From Engraulis encrasicolus (lineage: Eukaryota > Chordata > Actinopteri > Clupeiformes > Engraulidae): 64,000 bases of DNA. Shown piece by piece: positions 26,301-36,929 of this stretch. A model generated the notes under the pieces. The model saw only the letters and a list, made by a program, of their open reading frames with translations. It was not told where the DNA came from and made no database searches. The stretch covers positions 42,832,209-42,896,208 of the forward strand of contig NC_085868.1 in the NCBI RefSeq assembly GCF_034702125.1. The letters are read 5' to 3'. A program made the position numbers and the translations under genes. Position 1 is the first letter of the stretch, and each line of letters opens with the position of its first letter.

Positions 26301-26544
26301 TGGGGTTTTTTTCGCCATTGATACAATTGGTGAGGCATTGACATATTATAACACTGACATCAGCCAATGTTTCTGTGCTCTGAACCACCTTCAAATTATG
26401 TTCAGCCTTGCAATTAGCATGTAAATGATACATAAGGAAAGAAGGTGAATGACAGCTTCCGGCCTAAGGTGCCCATTTTCTGCCAGTATTCCTGTATTGT
26501 TTTTGCACAACCGAATCTTATGCCATTCGTGAATTCCTTACGAA
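26301..26544. other. Non-coding sequence without recognised features
   Basis: No repeat or coding evidence. Confidence 0.4.
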
Positions 26545-26557
26545 AAATCAGAAAAAA

Positions 26558-27038
26558 ACAACTGTAAGCCTTGTGGTGCCGTTACGATATAGCCTCGTTT
26601 CTCGTGGTTGAGTGAGGAAAGGGGGAATTGACAATTGGGGTACTTAAGTTCTGGGGGGAAGAATAATGGGGACGGACGTCAACAACCAAGCGTGAGTGAA
26701 GGGTAACTGGAAACGGGACTCACTAGTTTCATACAGTAATCAAACATTTCAAACAAGTGATTTAGGGTTAGGTTTAGGGTTAAAGTTAGGCTTAGGGTTA
26801 GCGTTAAGGTTAGGGTTAGGTTTAGTGTTAAGATTAGGGACAACGTTGGAGGAAGGGAGAGATGACATGAAGCTGACACAACGACAGCGCTCCCCTCCCG
26901 AAATGCACGCTGCTCGGGTGGTCTCTCTCTCTCACTCGCTCTCTCGCGCCCTCTCTCTCACCTACTCGACGACATCGCGCGCCTCCCAACCACGAAAAAG
27001 GACGCTATATCGTCACAGCACCACAAGCTTACAGTTGA
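26558..27038. mobile_element. MITE with about 50-bp inverted ends and internal TTAGGG-like repeats
   Basis: The left end AACTGTAAGCCTTGTGGTGC, then GTTACGATATAGC and TTCTCGTGGTTG, is inverted at the right (CAACCACGAAAAAGGACG, CTATATCGTCACAGCACC, ACAAGCTTACAGTT). The interior has a degenerate telomere-like array at 26762-26840 and a CT-rich stretch at 26920-26965. About 480 bp. No target duplication resolved. Confidence 0.8.
26762..26840 (+). repeat. Degenerate interstitial TTAGGG-like array
   Basis: About thirteen hexamer-like units: TTAGGG, TTAGGT, TTAAAG, TTAGGC, TTAGCG, TTAAGG and TTAGTG in tandem. The vertebrate telomere unit is TTAGGG, but an internal, mutated, short array inside a MITE need not come from a telomere. 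Confidence 0.9.
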
Positions 27039-27350
27039 TTTTTTCGCGAGACTGGGCTCTATTTCATGGCCTACTCCATTAGAATCTGATCGGTCCTCCC
27101 TGCCTTGTCATTTTGTCATTGTGCAGATCACTTTTATCATTCCTTAGTGAGGCAACTCTCCTTGCTTTTGACTTGACTAGACTTGACACAAAAGTATCGG
27201 ATCTGAAGTCATTCTACAAGTATAGTATGTCACCCTATCGGCCTGTTGGAGAGGATATGTCTATGGTCCTCTTACTGCCCCCCCTCTCTCTTTCTCTCTG
27301 TCTCTCCCACTCATGTTTCCAGATCACTTTGTCATGGCAATAAACAACCT
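27039..27350. other. Non-coding sequence without recognised features
   Basis: Short CT-rich stretch near 27275-27305; nothing else recognised. Confidence 0.4.
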
Positions 27351-28136
27351 GGGATGCATTTCTCGAAACCATAGTTGCTAACGAGGTTAGCTACTTTGCT
27401 GTTTGCAAACGACTACTGTTAGATTTTGGACGTTTCCAAAATTCTCTTCTCCAATAAAAATTGCGTTGTGTTTTAGCTGACTCACTGGCAAAAATAAAAT
27501 AAGTCTTGACTTCGTAATTAAGAGGATCGATCAGGATACAATTTATTATAGAAAAAGTGAGATTACCAAAAGAATAAGAAGAAAATAAAAGAAGTAAAAG
27601 TAGAAGAAAAATAAAGGTTAAAAAGAAATAAAAATGAGACGAAGTCTCACAGCGTCTCACTAACTAGGCAGCATCCTATCTCTGGCGAATGACAGGCAAA
27701 ATCGACTATTGACAAAATGGTGGCAACGGTTTTTATACCGTCTTCCTCATGTCAGCAGGTTACATGTATGCAAGTATGATGTTAGTTAGGGAAGATGTCG
27801 TCTCCATGTCTACAGTAGTGAGAATCATAAAAACACACATAGCTAAGGATAGAAAATAGACCTAGGACACTACTGGTATCAAGAACAAAGTGTTCTGGGT
27901 GACCTTCAATGGCAGAGTCGCCAGCTATGAGCTCAAGATATCAGAAGCTAAACATGCACATTCCTGGCCCAACTAATTGGAACACGGGAATAGGCTAAAG
28001 TTTCATTTTATAACTTTGCAACAGTATGGTCAATCAGTTGTTGGTCAGCTGCAAAAGCAGCAGGATATACCACTCAAATTTAACACTACCCAAGTTAATA
28101 ACTGGCTAGCCACTATGGTTCCGAGAAATGCACCCC
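27351..28136. mobile_element. Element with GGGATGCATTTCTCGAAACC inverted ends
   Basis: The left end GGGATGCATTTCTCGAAACC, then ATAGTTGCTAAC, is inverted at the right (GCTAGCCACTATGGTT, CCGAGAAATGCACCCC). About 786 bp with an A/G-rich core (27550-27640) that has no transposase frame. The same end type occurs at 50299, 51774 and 61806. No target duplication recognised. Confidence 0.7.
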
Positions 28137-30540
28137 TTAATTGCCCCCTCTGTATCCCTGTTCTTGGCATCAGGGCATTTGTCTGGCCGGAGACAGCCCT
28201 CTTTGCAGGGTTCACCCAGGACAATAAAATATGTTCAGCGGCAAATTACAGATGCGAACACAGAAGCCCCCTCACAATAAGAGAGATGATGAGCAATTAG
28301 TGGGTATTCATCTATTTTCTTCTTTTATCCCCTTTCCAATCATATACCGGTAAGCTTGCCCTGAAACTCCAGCTTACTTACGGGTCGTGCTTATCTGAAT
28401 GAACACTAATTTAGGTATTTCAAAGCATAATGCTAAATGTTAAATTTAAAGTTGTGGTGTTTTCATCAAACACTCAACAGATGTGCTCGAAACAGATAGA
28501 GGTCTACCACAACCTCTCAAACCAACCCAGATCAGTCTGAGGAGCTCAATGGGAGAATCATGTGCTGTGGTTTATTTAGCACAAATGCATTGGCTAGTGT
28601 CCTTGTGTCCTTGGTCATGATCCGTTAAAAACATTCATATTTGTCATAGCACAAAATTAATCAATAAGTAATTAGGCCTATGTGTGATTTATTCCATGCA
28701 TAGTTATTCATATCATTGCCAGACCCTTGCCATCCATCGCCCTTACCCGTGATGTGGTCAGGAATTTGTCAAAGAGTACATGAAATCAAATATGGAAATG
28801 CAATAATATTTCTAAAAGGCATGCTATTGATCAAGGCTTTTATATGTACTATGTAAGAACTAAATTCCCTCTGCCGGGTGGGGAAACTCTCAAAGACAAT
28901 GACAATAATCACTTATAGGCGTGTTTGTGTCCACATTAATCATATGTAGGAATCCTTTGATATGAACAAAAACACTTGACATTGCCTTCTGTATTCAGTC
29001 TCCGCAGGATCAGAGCTGTTTCAAAAATGTTCTGAGTCATGATATGTATTAAATTTGTTGACATCGTGCCTGCTTTTTGAATATTCATGTTCAGAAATGT
29101 CTGTAGAGCTTAGCCTGAACAATGATCAAAATGTAGTGTCATCATTTCCTTTTTAAAGCCCATTGAGTTCATGAAGCCCTAAAACTCATTTCAGAAATGG
29201 CTAGTGGGAAATACAGCCTACAGATGCTTCATTCACACTAGTAGGCCTAAATAAAACATGTACAACTTGGACTGACTTTTCACTTACATCTTCAGATGTA
29301 TTTGTCCTTTCATCTTAATCATTCAGATATCCGGTGTGGTGACTATTTTGCATTTTCTGTGGTATCATGTAGAGGTGACTCCATACCTCAGACAAGGACA
29401 AGACGAATACACACTTTTGTTTCTTTGAGCCGCTGGTAAGCAGTATGTCTCTGTCTGCACAGGTCTGACAGACTCCACATAGCCTATTGCCTGACATCAC
29501 ATATATCAGAATAAAGACAATGTAATGGGATGCACATTTCCTGGGATGGGATTTTCTAGATCCCTCTCTATAATAATGGCTCAGTGTCCTGCTTAAGGGG
29601 AAATTTGATATAACTGCATGCAAATGTATTTCTCACTTTGCTGAAAGCAAAAGGATTTAAGCAGTTACTGGCATTGCAGCTCCTTTGCACAAACGTCTTC
29701 ACAGTTACTAAAGTGTTTTTTCAAACGCTACTATTCATATGAACGCCTCAGGATTTACTGATAGGACACTTGCTGTGAAAATCAATGAATGCTAAACTTT
29801 CTTGCTGATACGATTATGTTTGTTAATTGAAGTTAAGCAAGGAGTCATCACAAGTCCACAAGTGATGTTTTCCATGCAAGATATACTAACATTAACATTA
29901 CTGAGGAACCTTAAGAACTATCACCAGCTCATAGTTCAAAGCAACAAAATTCACACCTGTTTGATGTGCTGATAAGAGAGATACAGTAATTGTGAGGAAA
30001 TAGGAGCTATGCACTAATTATTCATTTCATTTACTAATTATATCCTGTAGCTAACAAGTGAAGGAACAGCACTAAAAACTAAATAGGGCATTTATAAGAG
30101 GTCATTAATTTACACAGCGTGTCATTGGCTTTTAACAGCTGATTATTGCTCTGATATCAACACCCTACCTTGGGGCGGGCAAAACATGCAGGTATATGTG
30201 TTGTAATCTTCGTGCTTGCTGCTTGCACCACCGTGCCTCTGCTGTCTGAGTTAAGAGCTTTAATGTGAGAGCTACAGTGCACAACACACAGAGAGAAGAT
30301 TGTGTGCAAGACTTTTATGTGCATCTCAAGGACACAAAAAGTTGAGAAAATTCTTTGAGATGGATATTTTATCCACAATATCCAGGTTGATTCACTGGCT
30401 GCTTACTTTTAATGGATCCATGCAAACCATATTCATTGTGTTAGAATGGAAGGAGAATCCCAAATGAACACTCCAAACTTTCTTATCGACTGCAAGTTAT
30501 TAGTCCCCTCCTTACTCTGCACGCATGCTTAGAAACACAC
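28137..30540. other. Longest repeat-poor stretch of the window
   Basis: About 2.4 kb, AT-rich, without microsatellite, inverted repeat or any match I noticed elsewhere in the window. Open frames are short and have no domain. TTACTAATTATAT and similar AT phrases near 30010-30060 carry homeodomain-like ATTA cores, but such cores are expected by chance. Could hold conserved non-coding DNA; the sequence alone cannot show that. Confidence 0.5.
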
Positions 30541-30542
30541 TA

Positions 30543-30711
<169 letters not shown>

Positions 30712-30821
30712 GTTCCCTGGCTGAAAGCTCGTTGTGAGGGGAACTGGTTTAGTGGCCTGTGCCTGAGGCAGTGACATTGTTTTGATGACACTGCTCTGGG
30801 TGTCTACAACCCCCCTGACCA

Positions 30822-30869
30822 GCACGCACACGCACACGCACACGCACACGCACACGCACACGCACACAC

Positions 30870-30949
<80 letters not shown>
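30822..30949. repeat. (CGCACA)n then (CA)n microsatellite
   Basis: The 5' part repeats CGCACA about seven times and then passes into pure CA. It ends 115 bp after the preceding (CA)n tract. Confidence 0.96.
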
Positions 30950-30950
<1 letters not shown>

Positions 30951-31404
30951 GTGGCCTCCCCCAATCTCTTTCTAAATGTCATCACATTGAATGCAAATGC
31001 CCTCTGCCAGGGGCACGTGGCATCATCATTTCTTGCAGCTGCTTTCTCTCTGTCCAGCCCCATGAGCTTGTGTTTACAAGGCCCCCAACTTCAAGGGCAG
31101 CATCAGTAAAATGGTTTCTCTCCACACGAGGACGATAAGAAGATGCTGTGAGAATTGGCAAGTTGGAAATGATAACATTTACACATTGATGTGTGTGCAT
31201 CTTGCACCTGACTGTGTTATGCACATTAAAACTCCCTTCACAACGGGGTTTTTTTTTCAGACAGCTACAGTTTTTTTGTCTAGCAACCATATTTGGCTGT
31301 CAGATTTTGGTTATGGGCCAGTTCCGGCCCAGATTCAGATTCTAATCTGGTGCTCGACTTGGAGGAAGCACACAGAGCATATAAACACAACAGCAGGCAC
31401 ACTC
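30950..31404. other. Non-coding sequence without recognised features
   Basis: No repeat; the open frames here run into the following pentanucleotide array. Confidence 0.45.
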
Positions 31405-31604
31405 TACAGCACAGCACAGCACAGCACAGCACAGCACAGCACAGCACAGCACAGCACAGCACAGCACAGCACAGCACAGCACAGCACAGCACAGCACAGC
31501 ACAGCACAGCACAGCACAGCACAGCACAGCACAGCACAGCACAGCACAGCACAGCACAGCACAGCACAGCACAGCACAGCACAGCACAGCACAGCACAGC
31601 ACAG
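31405..31604 (+). repeat. (ACAGC)n pentanucleotide array, about 40 perfect units
   Basis: About 200 bp of uninterrupted ACAGC. Because 5 is not a multiple of 3 and no phase makes a stop, several frames on each strand stay open and read as repeats of Ser-Thr-Ala-Gln-His (+) or Cys-Cys-Ala-Val-Leu (-). These are not genes. Confidence 0.98.
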
Positions 31605-31925
31605 CCATTTATAGTCTATCAAGTGCACTAACAGTTCACCAGATGACCAAATGCCCTGGCTGAGGAGAAAATTGATGGTGCATATATGGAGTTCATCTGG
31701 TGTCATTAAACCCATTCACCCCAAAGTGAATGCCTCTTTTTACCTTGCTAAATGTCAAGCAGGGGGAACAAAAAAAAGCACCTGTGACACTGTGTCTCTC
31801 ATAGGGTGCAAGTCAGCTGACGGTGCTCCTGCTGGCAATCTCATTGGTCATTCAGTGATCCCTAGCTGGTCAGACAGCCAGCTATATGAGACTCCTTGGC
31901 ATCTCTCTGAATATATCTGTCTCTC
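31605..31925. other. Non-coding sequence without recognised features
   Basis: No repeat or coding evidence. Confidence 0.45.
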
Positions 31926-31928
31926 TAA

Positions 31929-32096
31929 TGCCTCTTTTCCACTGGTGGTTTTCAGGTAGGCCTACAGCGCGACAGCGCAACTTGGCCACCACTTTTTGCT
32001 TTTCGAATAGGCACGACTCAGCTGAATTGTGAAGCAAAAAGTGACGGCTGTGTTGAGCTGTAGGCCTACCAGAAAACCAGCACTGGAAAAGAGGCA
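31929..32096. mobile_element. 168-bp Harbinger-like MITE with TAA target duplication
   Basis: TAA at 31926-31928 and 32097-32099. The ends are TGCCTCTTTTCCACTGGTGG at the left and, inverted from the right, TGCCTCTTTTCCAGTGCTGG. Inner inverted parts include GGTAGGCCTACAGC and CACTTTTTGCTT. The element folds on itself almost completely. Perfect 3-bp TAA flanks fit PIF/Harbinger. Diverged sister copy at 16964-17144. Confidence 0.88.
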
Positions 32097-32102
32097 TAAG
32101 TC

Positions 32103-32124
32103 TCGCTCTCTCTCTCTCTCTCTC

Positions 32125-32162
<38 letters not shown>

Positions 32163-32176
32163 TCTCTCTCTCTCTC
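32103..32176. repeat. (CT)n microsatellite
   Basis: CT units with CCCC and CAT interruptions, adjoining the MITE end. Confidence 0.95.
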
Positions 32177-32858
32177 ACCACCATCTGCTTACACACTGAA
32201 CTCTCGGAGCAAAATCTGGTGGGGAGGGGAGAGGAAAAAGTAAAATGCGGAAAAAAAACAGGCCATTTAGCAAAGGCCTTGTGATGAGCCATTGGCATGG
32301 GAGGCTAAATAGAAACGAGGGATCTGAGGGAGAACTTTTACACACATATTTTCAAGACTCTCTAAGTCACTGGTATTGCGATCACGCCTAGCAACCAAAC
32401 CGGCTCTTGTTAGACACACACACCACCCCCACATGGCTTCGTGGACATCAGTTAGATATTAATCATCATGAATCAGCTCTTTTTACAGCTGAGCTATGAG
32501 TCTGTAAAGGTCCAAATGAAAGTAAATGTGAAACTGAGCGCGGTTACTATTGCAACTAAATATATTAATATATATTATTTAAATAAAGGCTTGCACGCGC
32601 CTGCTATCTTGCTAAATGTGCCGTGAAGAATGATCAGGAGAACACTGTGGCACACTGTGTCTGGGCTCAACCACCCTCAGTTCCTCAATGCCACCTCTGG
32701 CCACCCCACCCCCCACTACACCCCTTCACCAGCCAACCACCACCCACCCTGAGCTCATGCTCCTATAAATAATGCATTCATGTGCAATTTATCATTCATA
32801 ACACTAACGTCTGCCCATGCATATTCGCCTGATTCAAGCCAGCCTTTCCCACTTGGTG
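32177..32858. other. Non-coding sequence without recognised features
   Basis: AT palindrome ATATATTAATATATAT near 32561-32576 and a C-rich stretch near 32690-32750; no gene or repeat family. Confidence 0.45.
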
Positions 32859-32866
32859 ACTATTAC

Positions 32867-33019
32867 CAGGGCCGCTGACAGCTTTTGCTGGGCCCAGGAC
32901 AAAGTAATCTGAAAGGGCCCCCCTTCCAATACATACAATGTCAGGACCCAATGTTGGGCCCCGTCTCTTCCTGGGCCCGGGAAAACAGACCCCATTGTCC
33001 CTCCCTGTCGGCTACCCTG
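32867..33019 (-). mobile_element. hAT-like MITE with 8-bp target duplication
   Basis: ACTATTAC (32859-32866) and ACTATTAG (33020-33027) flank a 153-bp element with inverted ends CAGGGCCGCTGACAG and, inverted from the right, CAGGGTAGCCGACAG. The body is GGGCCC-rich (GCTGGGCCCAGGACAAAG, GAAAGGGCCCCC, GGGCCCCGTCTC). An 8-bp duplication and CAGGG ends are hAT features. Other copies: 6453, 24588, 48888, 49413 and 52252. Confidence 0.9.
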
Positions 33020-33070
33020 ACTATTAGAATGATTAGTGTGTTTCTCCAATGAACACGTCTCACCTTCATC

Positions 33071-33192
<122 letters not shown>

Positions 33193-33440
33193 GCAACTCT
33201 AGTAGGAGATATTTTCCCCATATTTCAAAGAAAATCTTAAGTCCTCTAATGTATAAAAGATCACTGCCTGAGGCCCAAGTTCAGTGCTATTTTCCGACAC
33301 TGAACTGTGAGGTGCTCCAAAGAGGGTTGGCCACCACTGATCTTTATGAAACCTCAAATATGTAGTTCTACTTTGAGGGTGAACGTTGTGGGATGTTGTT
33401 TGAAAAACTTAAGGAGTTTGAGGAGACCTCCTGCCTCTTG
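33193..33440. other. Non-coding sequence without recognised features
   Basis: Nothing recognised. Confidence 0.4.
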
Positions 33441-33630
33441 GCTAGGGGCAGATCTAGCCATTTTGGGGCCCTAGGCGAAATATAAACATGGGGCCCTCGA
33501 TAGTCATTCTTTAAACACATCACCAATTGGCATGGAAGGAGCGAGGGTACTTTACAAGAGACAAATTAAGATCAGGCCTACTTTTTTTCGTGCGTTTATC
33601 GCGACTGGCTGGGGACAGTTGGGGCCCCTA
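33441..33630. repeat. GGGGCCCTAGGC repeat, left part, split by a younger element
   Basis: GGGGCAGATCTAGCCATTTT, GGGGCCCTAGGCGAAAT and TTGGGGCCCCTA stop exactly at the CACTG element (33631). The right part resumes after it (35468-35540, GGCAGATTTGGTTGGGGCCC, CAATTGCCTAGGC). The element therefore inserted into an older GGGCCC repeat. Confidence 0.65.
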
Positions 33631-35465
33631 CACTGTAAAACCTTATAAGTTGAGTTTACTTACAAAAACCCAGAAAAGTGGTTGCCCTAGAAAAACTAAG
33701 TAATTATGAATGATTAAACTTACAATCTTTTGTGACCTCAACTGTTGTATATACTCATTATATGTAAAAGTTTAAGTTAAATGTACTTAAGTCCAAATTG
33801 ATTAAACCTACCATCTTCCACAGTAGTAACTNTTATCTATAGTTATTGTATGCAAAATTCCCAGTTTAATGTACTAAATTCCCAGTCGATTAAACTTACC
33901 ATCATTCGTAAGATTAACTGTAATGAATTATTTTATTTAAAATTTGCAGTTAAATGTATTAAATTTTAAGTTGATCAAACTGAAAGTCTTCTGTAATATC
34001 AAATGTTTCGTATAGTTATTTCACATAAAATATGAAGTTACATTCACAAAATTGTAACCAATTAGCTAGATAAGTACACAGTAAAAAATATTCCCGTGAT
34101 GTCACAGGGAATTACTGGCTACTAATTGCATTCATTTCACAGTAGTTTACTGTGGCCATCCTCACAGTTTACTGTGATCTTCTCACAGTAGTTTACTGTG
34201 GCCACACCACAGTTAGTTACTGTCACCCTACCCACACTACCATGATCCCGCCCCTCCATTCATCACCACAAAAGAGGTAGCTACCATGTTATTGTGGCAC
34301 CTCCCATTCCTCACCATGACTGAGACAACTGTGGCATGGAACCAGTCCATCACACTGCTCTCTTGTATTAATAGACCAAACTATCCATAACCACTGAGAA
34401 ATTCAAGTTTCTGCAGTATGTGCAATATTATTACCATTTAATTATTGTATCTCCTGGATGATAGTACATTAACCAGTGTGCATAGAATACTCTAGTTGAG
34501 CATAATTAGACAATCCTGAAATGTCAAGTAAGCAACACACCAAAAAGGATACCTGCTACCACAATACTCACTACCAACTAAATACCTAGCCAGCCAACAA
34601 ACCAGTCCACCAGCCAACCAAAAGAGTCAGTTGTCAGCTAGCCAGCCAAAGAGCCGGCTAACCAACTAACACTCAGTTAGTCAGCCAACTAACCAACAAA
34701 CAAGTCAGTTGTACGGCTAGCCAGCTAACAAACCAGCCATACAGTCAACCAAAAGAGTCAGTTAGCCAGCCAACCAGCTGGCCAACAAACAGTCAGTTGG
34801 TCGGTCAGTTAGCTCACTAACCAACAAGCCGGACAGAGAGCCAGCGAACCAGTCATTTAGGCAAGCAACTCAAGCATTTTGACAGTCTGAGTTTTTATAG
34901 AGGTGAAAGTTAACCATGTGACCAGAGTAATCAGGCATGTGGCAGCTGCAGGTAGTAATTCAATGAACTTGTAACAGTCCTATGTACTCAAGTGAGGGCA
35001 GGTACTAATTGACAGGTTGATTGGGCACTACCATTGTTCCTGGTTGATGGTAGGCAATGTCAATTATGTCATGCAGCATTTGACTTTCAATTGTGCAATG
35101 GCACTTCACAAGATAGCCTAATTTTACTAGGTGGCAATATTCTGATTTAAAATTGGATGCTGCAGCGTGGCCATATTGTCAGTTGAAATTTGAAACGATC
35201 TGTTAACATGAAACACACTGCAGGAATACATTCAACTGCCCACATCTGGGTAGAGGCCAGTTGGTGCAGCCTGAAGAAAAAGAGGTGGGGTCATAACCAA
35301 AACTTATGAATGTAATCCATTCAACTAAAACATATTCATCTGAACAACTATTTCCTCAAATAAGTTGTCAATACTCAGTATTCTTCAGAAATGCCATCAA
35401 ACTTCTATTTTTTAGTGCATTTTAATTAGTCTTGGTAAGTACATTTGATGTCTGGGTTTACAGTG
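33631..35465 (+). mobile_element. CACTG-ended non-autonomous element, full-length young copy A
   Basis: TA (33629-33630) and TA (35466-35467) flank ends CACTGTAAAACC and, inverted from the right, CACTGTAAACCC. Interior in order: four diverged 87-bp units (GATTAAAC at 33712, 33800, 33888 and 33973), a CACAGTAGTTTACTGTGGCC hairpin zone (34130-34215), CACCATGACTGAGAC, the CCAGCCAACC minisatellite (34560-34870), and a 3' part with AACCATGTGACCAGAGTAAT. No transposase frame. Copy B at 47335 is almost identical. The single N at 33832 is G in copy B. Could be a CACTA-group MITE; no family is proven. Confidence 0.88.
34560..34870 (+). repeat. CCAGCCAACC minisatellite inside copy A
   Basis: Irregular 8-16-bp units such as AGCCAGCCAACAAACCAGTC, GAGTCAGTTGTCAGCTAGCC and AACTAACACTCAGTTAGTCA. 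CCAGC-AACC words alternate with their inverse GTTAG/CAGTTAG words, so short hairpins can form. Confidence 0.85.
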
Positions 35466-35467
35466 TA

Positions 35468-35545
35468 TGGAGGGCAGATTTGGTTGGGGCCCTAAGCAAT
35501 TGCCTAGGCTTGCCTAATGTACAGTCCATCTCCTGCCTCTGGGCT
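35468..35545. repeat. GGGGCCCTAGGC repeat, right part
   Basis: GGCAGATTTGGTTGGGGCCC and CAATTGCCTAGGCTTGCC continue the repeat broken at 33630. The same phrase occurs near 62312 and at the window end (63972-64000). Confidence 0.6.
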
Positions 35546-36059
35546 CTCTGACTAGGCCAGAACACAGTGGTGGTAAAAATACGTGTAGAGGTTATTGGAG
35601 GACATGGCAGGAACACATGTGGCTTTGCTTGGGCAGAATCCCCGTTGCTGAACAAAAAAGTGATGTGGGGTTTTTTTGCACACTCTTTGGATTTTTTCTT
35701 CTTAAAGATTTTTTTTTCCTAAAAAAAAATAGTTTTGAAAGAAAAAAAAATCCAAAGGAGTGTTCACACCTTTTTTCAAAAGGGGCATGGCAGGAAGGCA
35801 TCAGGGGGGAGATGACTACCAAAAAACATTCAGATTTCTGTAAGAATCAGGCATACTGTGACATAATGCTGGGGAAGTTGATTATTTTTTTGGCTGACAT
35901 GTCCGGCTGAACCGCTGCATATAACAGCCAAATTTGGCAAATAGACGTGTACATGCACCTTCATTTACCGTACATGCCCCTCCGTACATGCACTGTACAT
36001 GCACCTCCACTCTCTGGTGGACAGGAAAAGACACACACAGTGAACGTATACAAACAAAC
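35546..36059. other. Non-coding sequence with an A/T fold-back (35668-35775)
   Basis: CACACTCTTTGGATTTTTTC, then T runs, is answered by A runs and AAAATCCAAAGGAGTGTTCA, a hairpin with about 45-bp imperfect arms. TACATGC occurs four times at 35950-36002. No gene. Confidence 0.6.
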
Positions 36060-36716
36060 TAACCAATCTAAAAGTGAAGTGAATGTCCAACTGGGAAACT
36101 CCAACTCCCATTGTTATTGTGACACAGCAACTCCGCAGCACACAAGTGATCACAGCACACAATGAAATTGCATTCATGTGTCATATGGTGAAGGTTACTC
36201 CGCCATAGGCATGCTTTACGCAAATGGCTCATTTAAGAGACCACTTCATATCGGTGTGTGCGCCCAGACACAACCGGACAAACTGACGCGGAGATGGCAC
36301 CAAACAAATCAGCCACACCCTGCAGTAACCGGGTATGCGAGAGCATATCAGATGGCAAGAGTCAGGTAAAGTAACCGGTGCCAGGCTTTTAAATGAACTC
36401 GGAAAAAGGTAATTGCAGGTGCCAACCAATCATGCGATAACACCAATCGCAGACGACTGCCATGCCTTAAAGGCGCAAAACCTTCACCATGTTACATATG
36501 CCTCACCCGTGCATGGGGGCAGCCCCCAATGGCACCCAAAAGGGATGAGTGCGGCGGGACGGTATGCTCAGGGCACCTCAGTCATGGAGGAGGATAGGGG
36601 AGAACACAGGTTAATTACATCCCCCACTAACCTGGCGGGTCGGTAGTCGAACCGGCAATATTTGAACATTTGAACAGGCAAATCTGACGCTAATCGCTTA
36701 CCCATAACTGCCCTAC
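36060..36716 (-). mobile_element. tRNA-derived SINE interrupted by a MITE
   Basis: On the minus strand the head starts near 36716 (GGGCAGTTATGGGTAAGCGA). The B box GGTTCGACTACC is at 36652-36641, and the body has CATGACTGAGGTGCCCTGAG, ACCGTCCCGCCGCACTCATC and GGGGCTGCCCCCATGCACGG. The 3' part (AATGCAATTTCATTGTGTGC, CACAATAACAATGGGAGTTG, GAGTTTCCCAGTTGGAC) lies at 36173-36065. Between them is a 320-bp insertion. Head, body and tail match an abundant fish SINE type. Confidence 0.82.
36177..36498. mobile_element. MITE inserted in the SINE
   Basis: Inverted ends: GTGTCATATGGTGAAGGTT at the left and, inverted from the right, ATGTAACATGGTGAAGGTTT; further in, CATAGGCATGC pairs with GCCATGCCTTA. 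Removing it rejoins the SINE body (GGGTGAGGCAT) to its 3' part (ATGAATGCAATTT). Flanking CAT on both sides may be the target duplication. Confidence 0.78.
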
Positions 36717-36927
36717 CTACACACTTAATGAAAGATCATATAACAGAGGCAGAGGTTGTAACAACCCCTAACATTTATAACAGTTAAGATGCACATTGTC
36801 CAGACATTATATCCACAAATAGTAAAAAAATAAATAAAACTGCACATGACAATAAATATACATACTGTGTTGTGTATGTAAAGTAAAGACACTACTATAA
36901 CTACAAACACTTCAATACCCCCTCCAT
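36717..36927. other. Non-coding sequence without recognised features
   Basis: AT-rich; nothing recognised. Confidence 0.4.
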
Positions 36928-36929
36928 TT

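Noticed and set aside
26762..26840. True chromosome-fusion telomere site
   Set aside because: The array is short, mutated and enclosed by MITE inverted ends, so a fusion relic is less likely than a transposon-internal repeat.
31111..31715. Plus- and minus-strand frames of 88-167 residues through the ACAGC array
   Set aside because: The pentanucleotide has no stop in any phase, so open frames are automatic on both strands.
33441..33630. Target duplication longer than TA for copy A because GGGGCCCTA occurs on both sides
   Set aside because: The right-hand GGGGCCCTA begins about 30 bp beyond the element end and belongs to the interrupted older repeat, so only TA directly abuts both ends.
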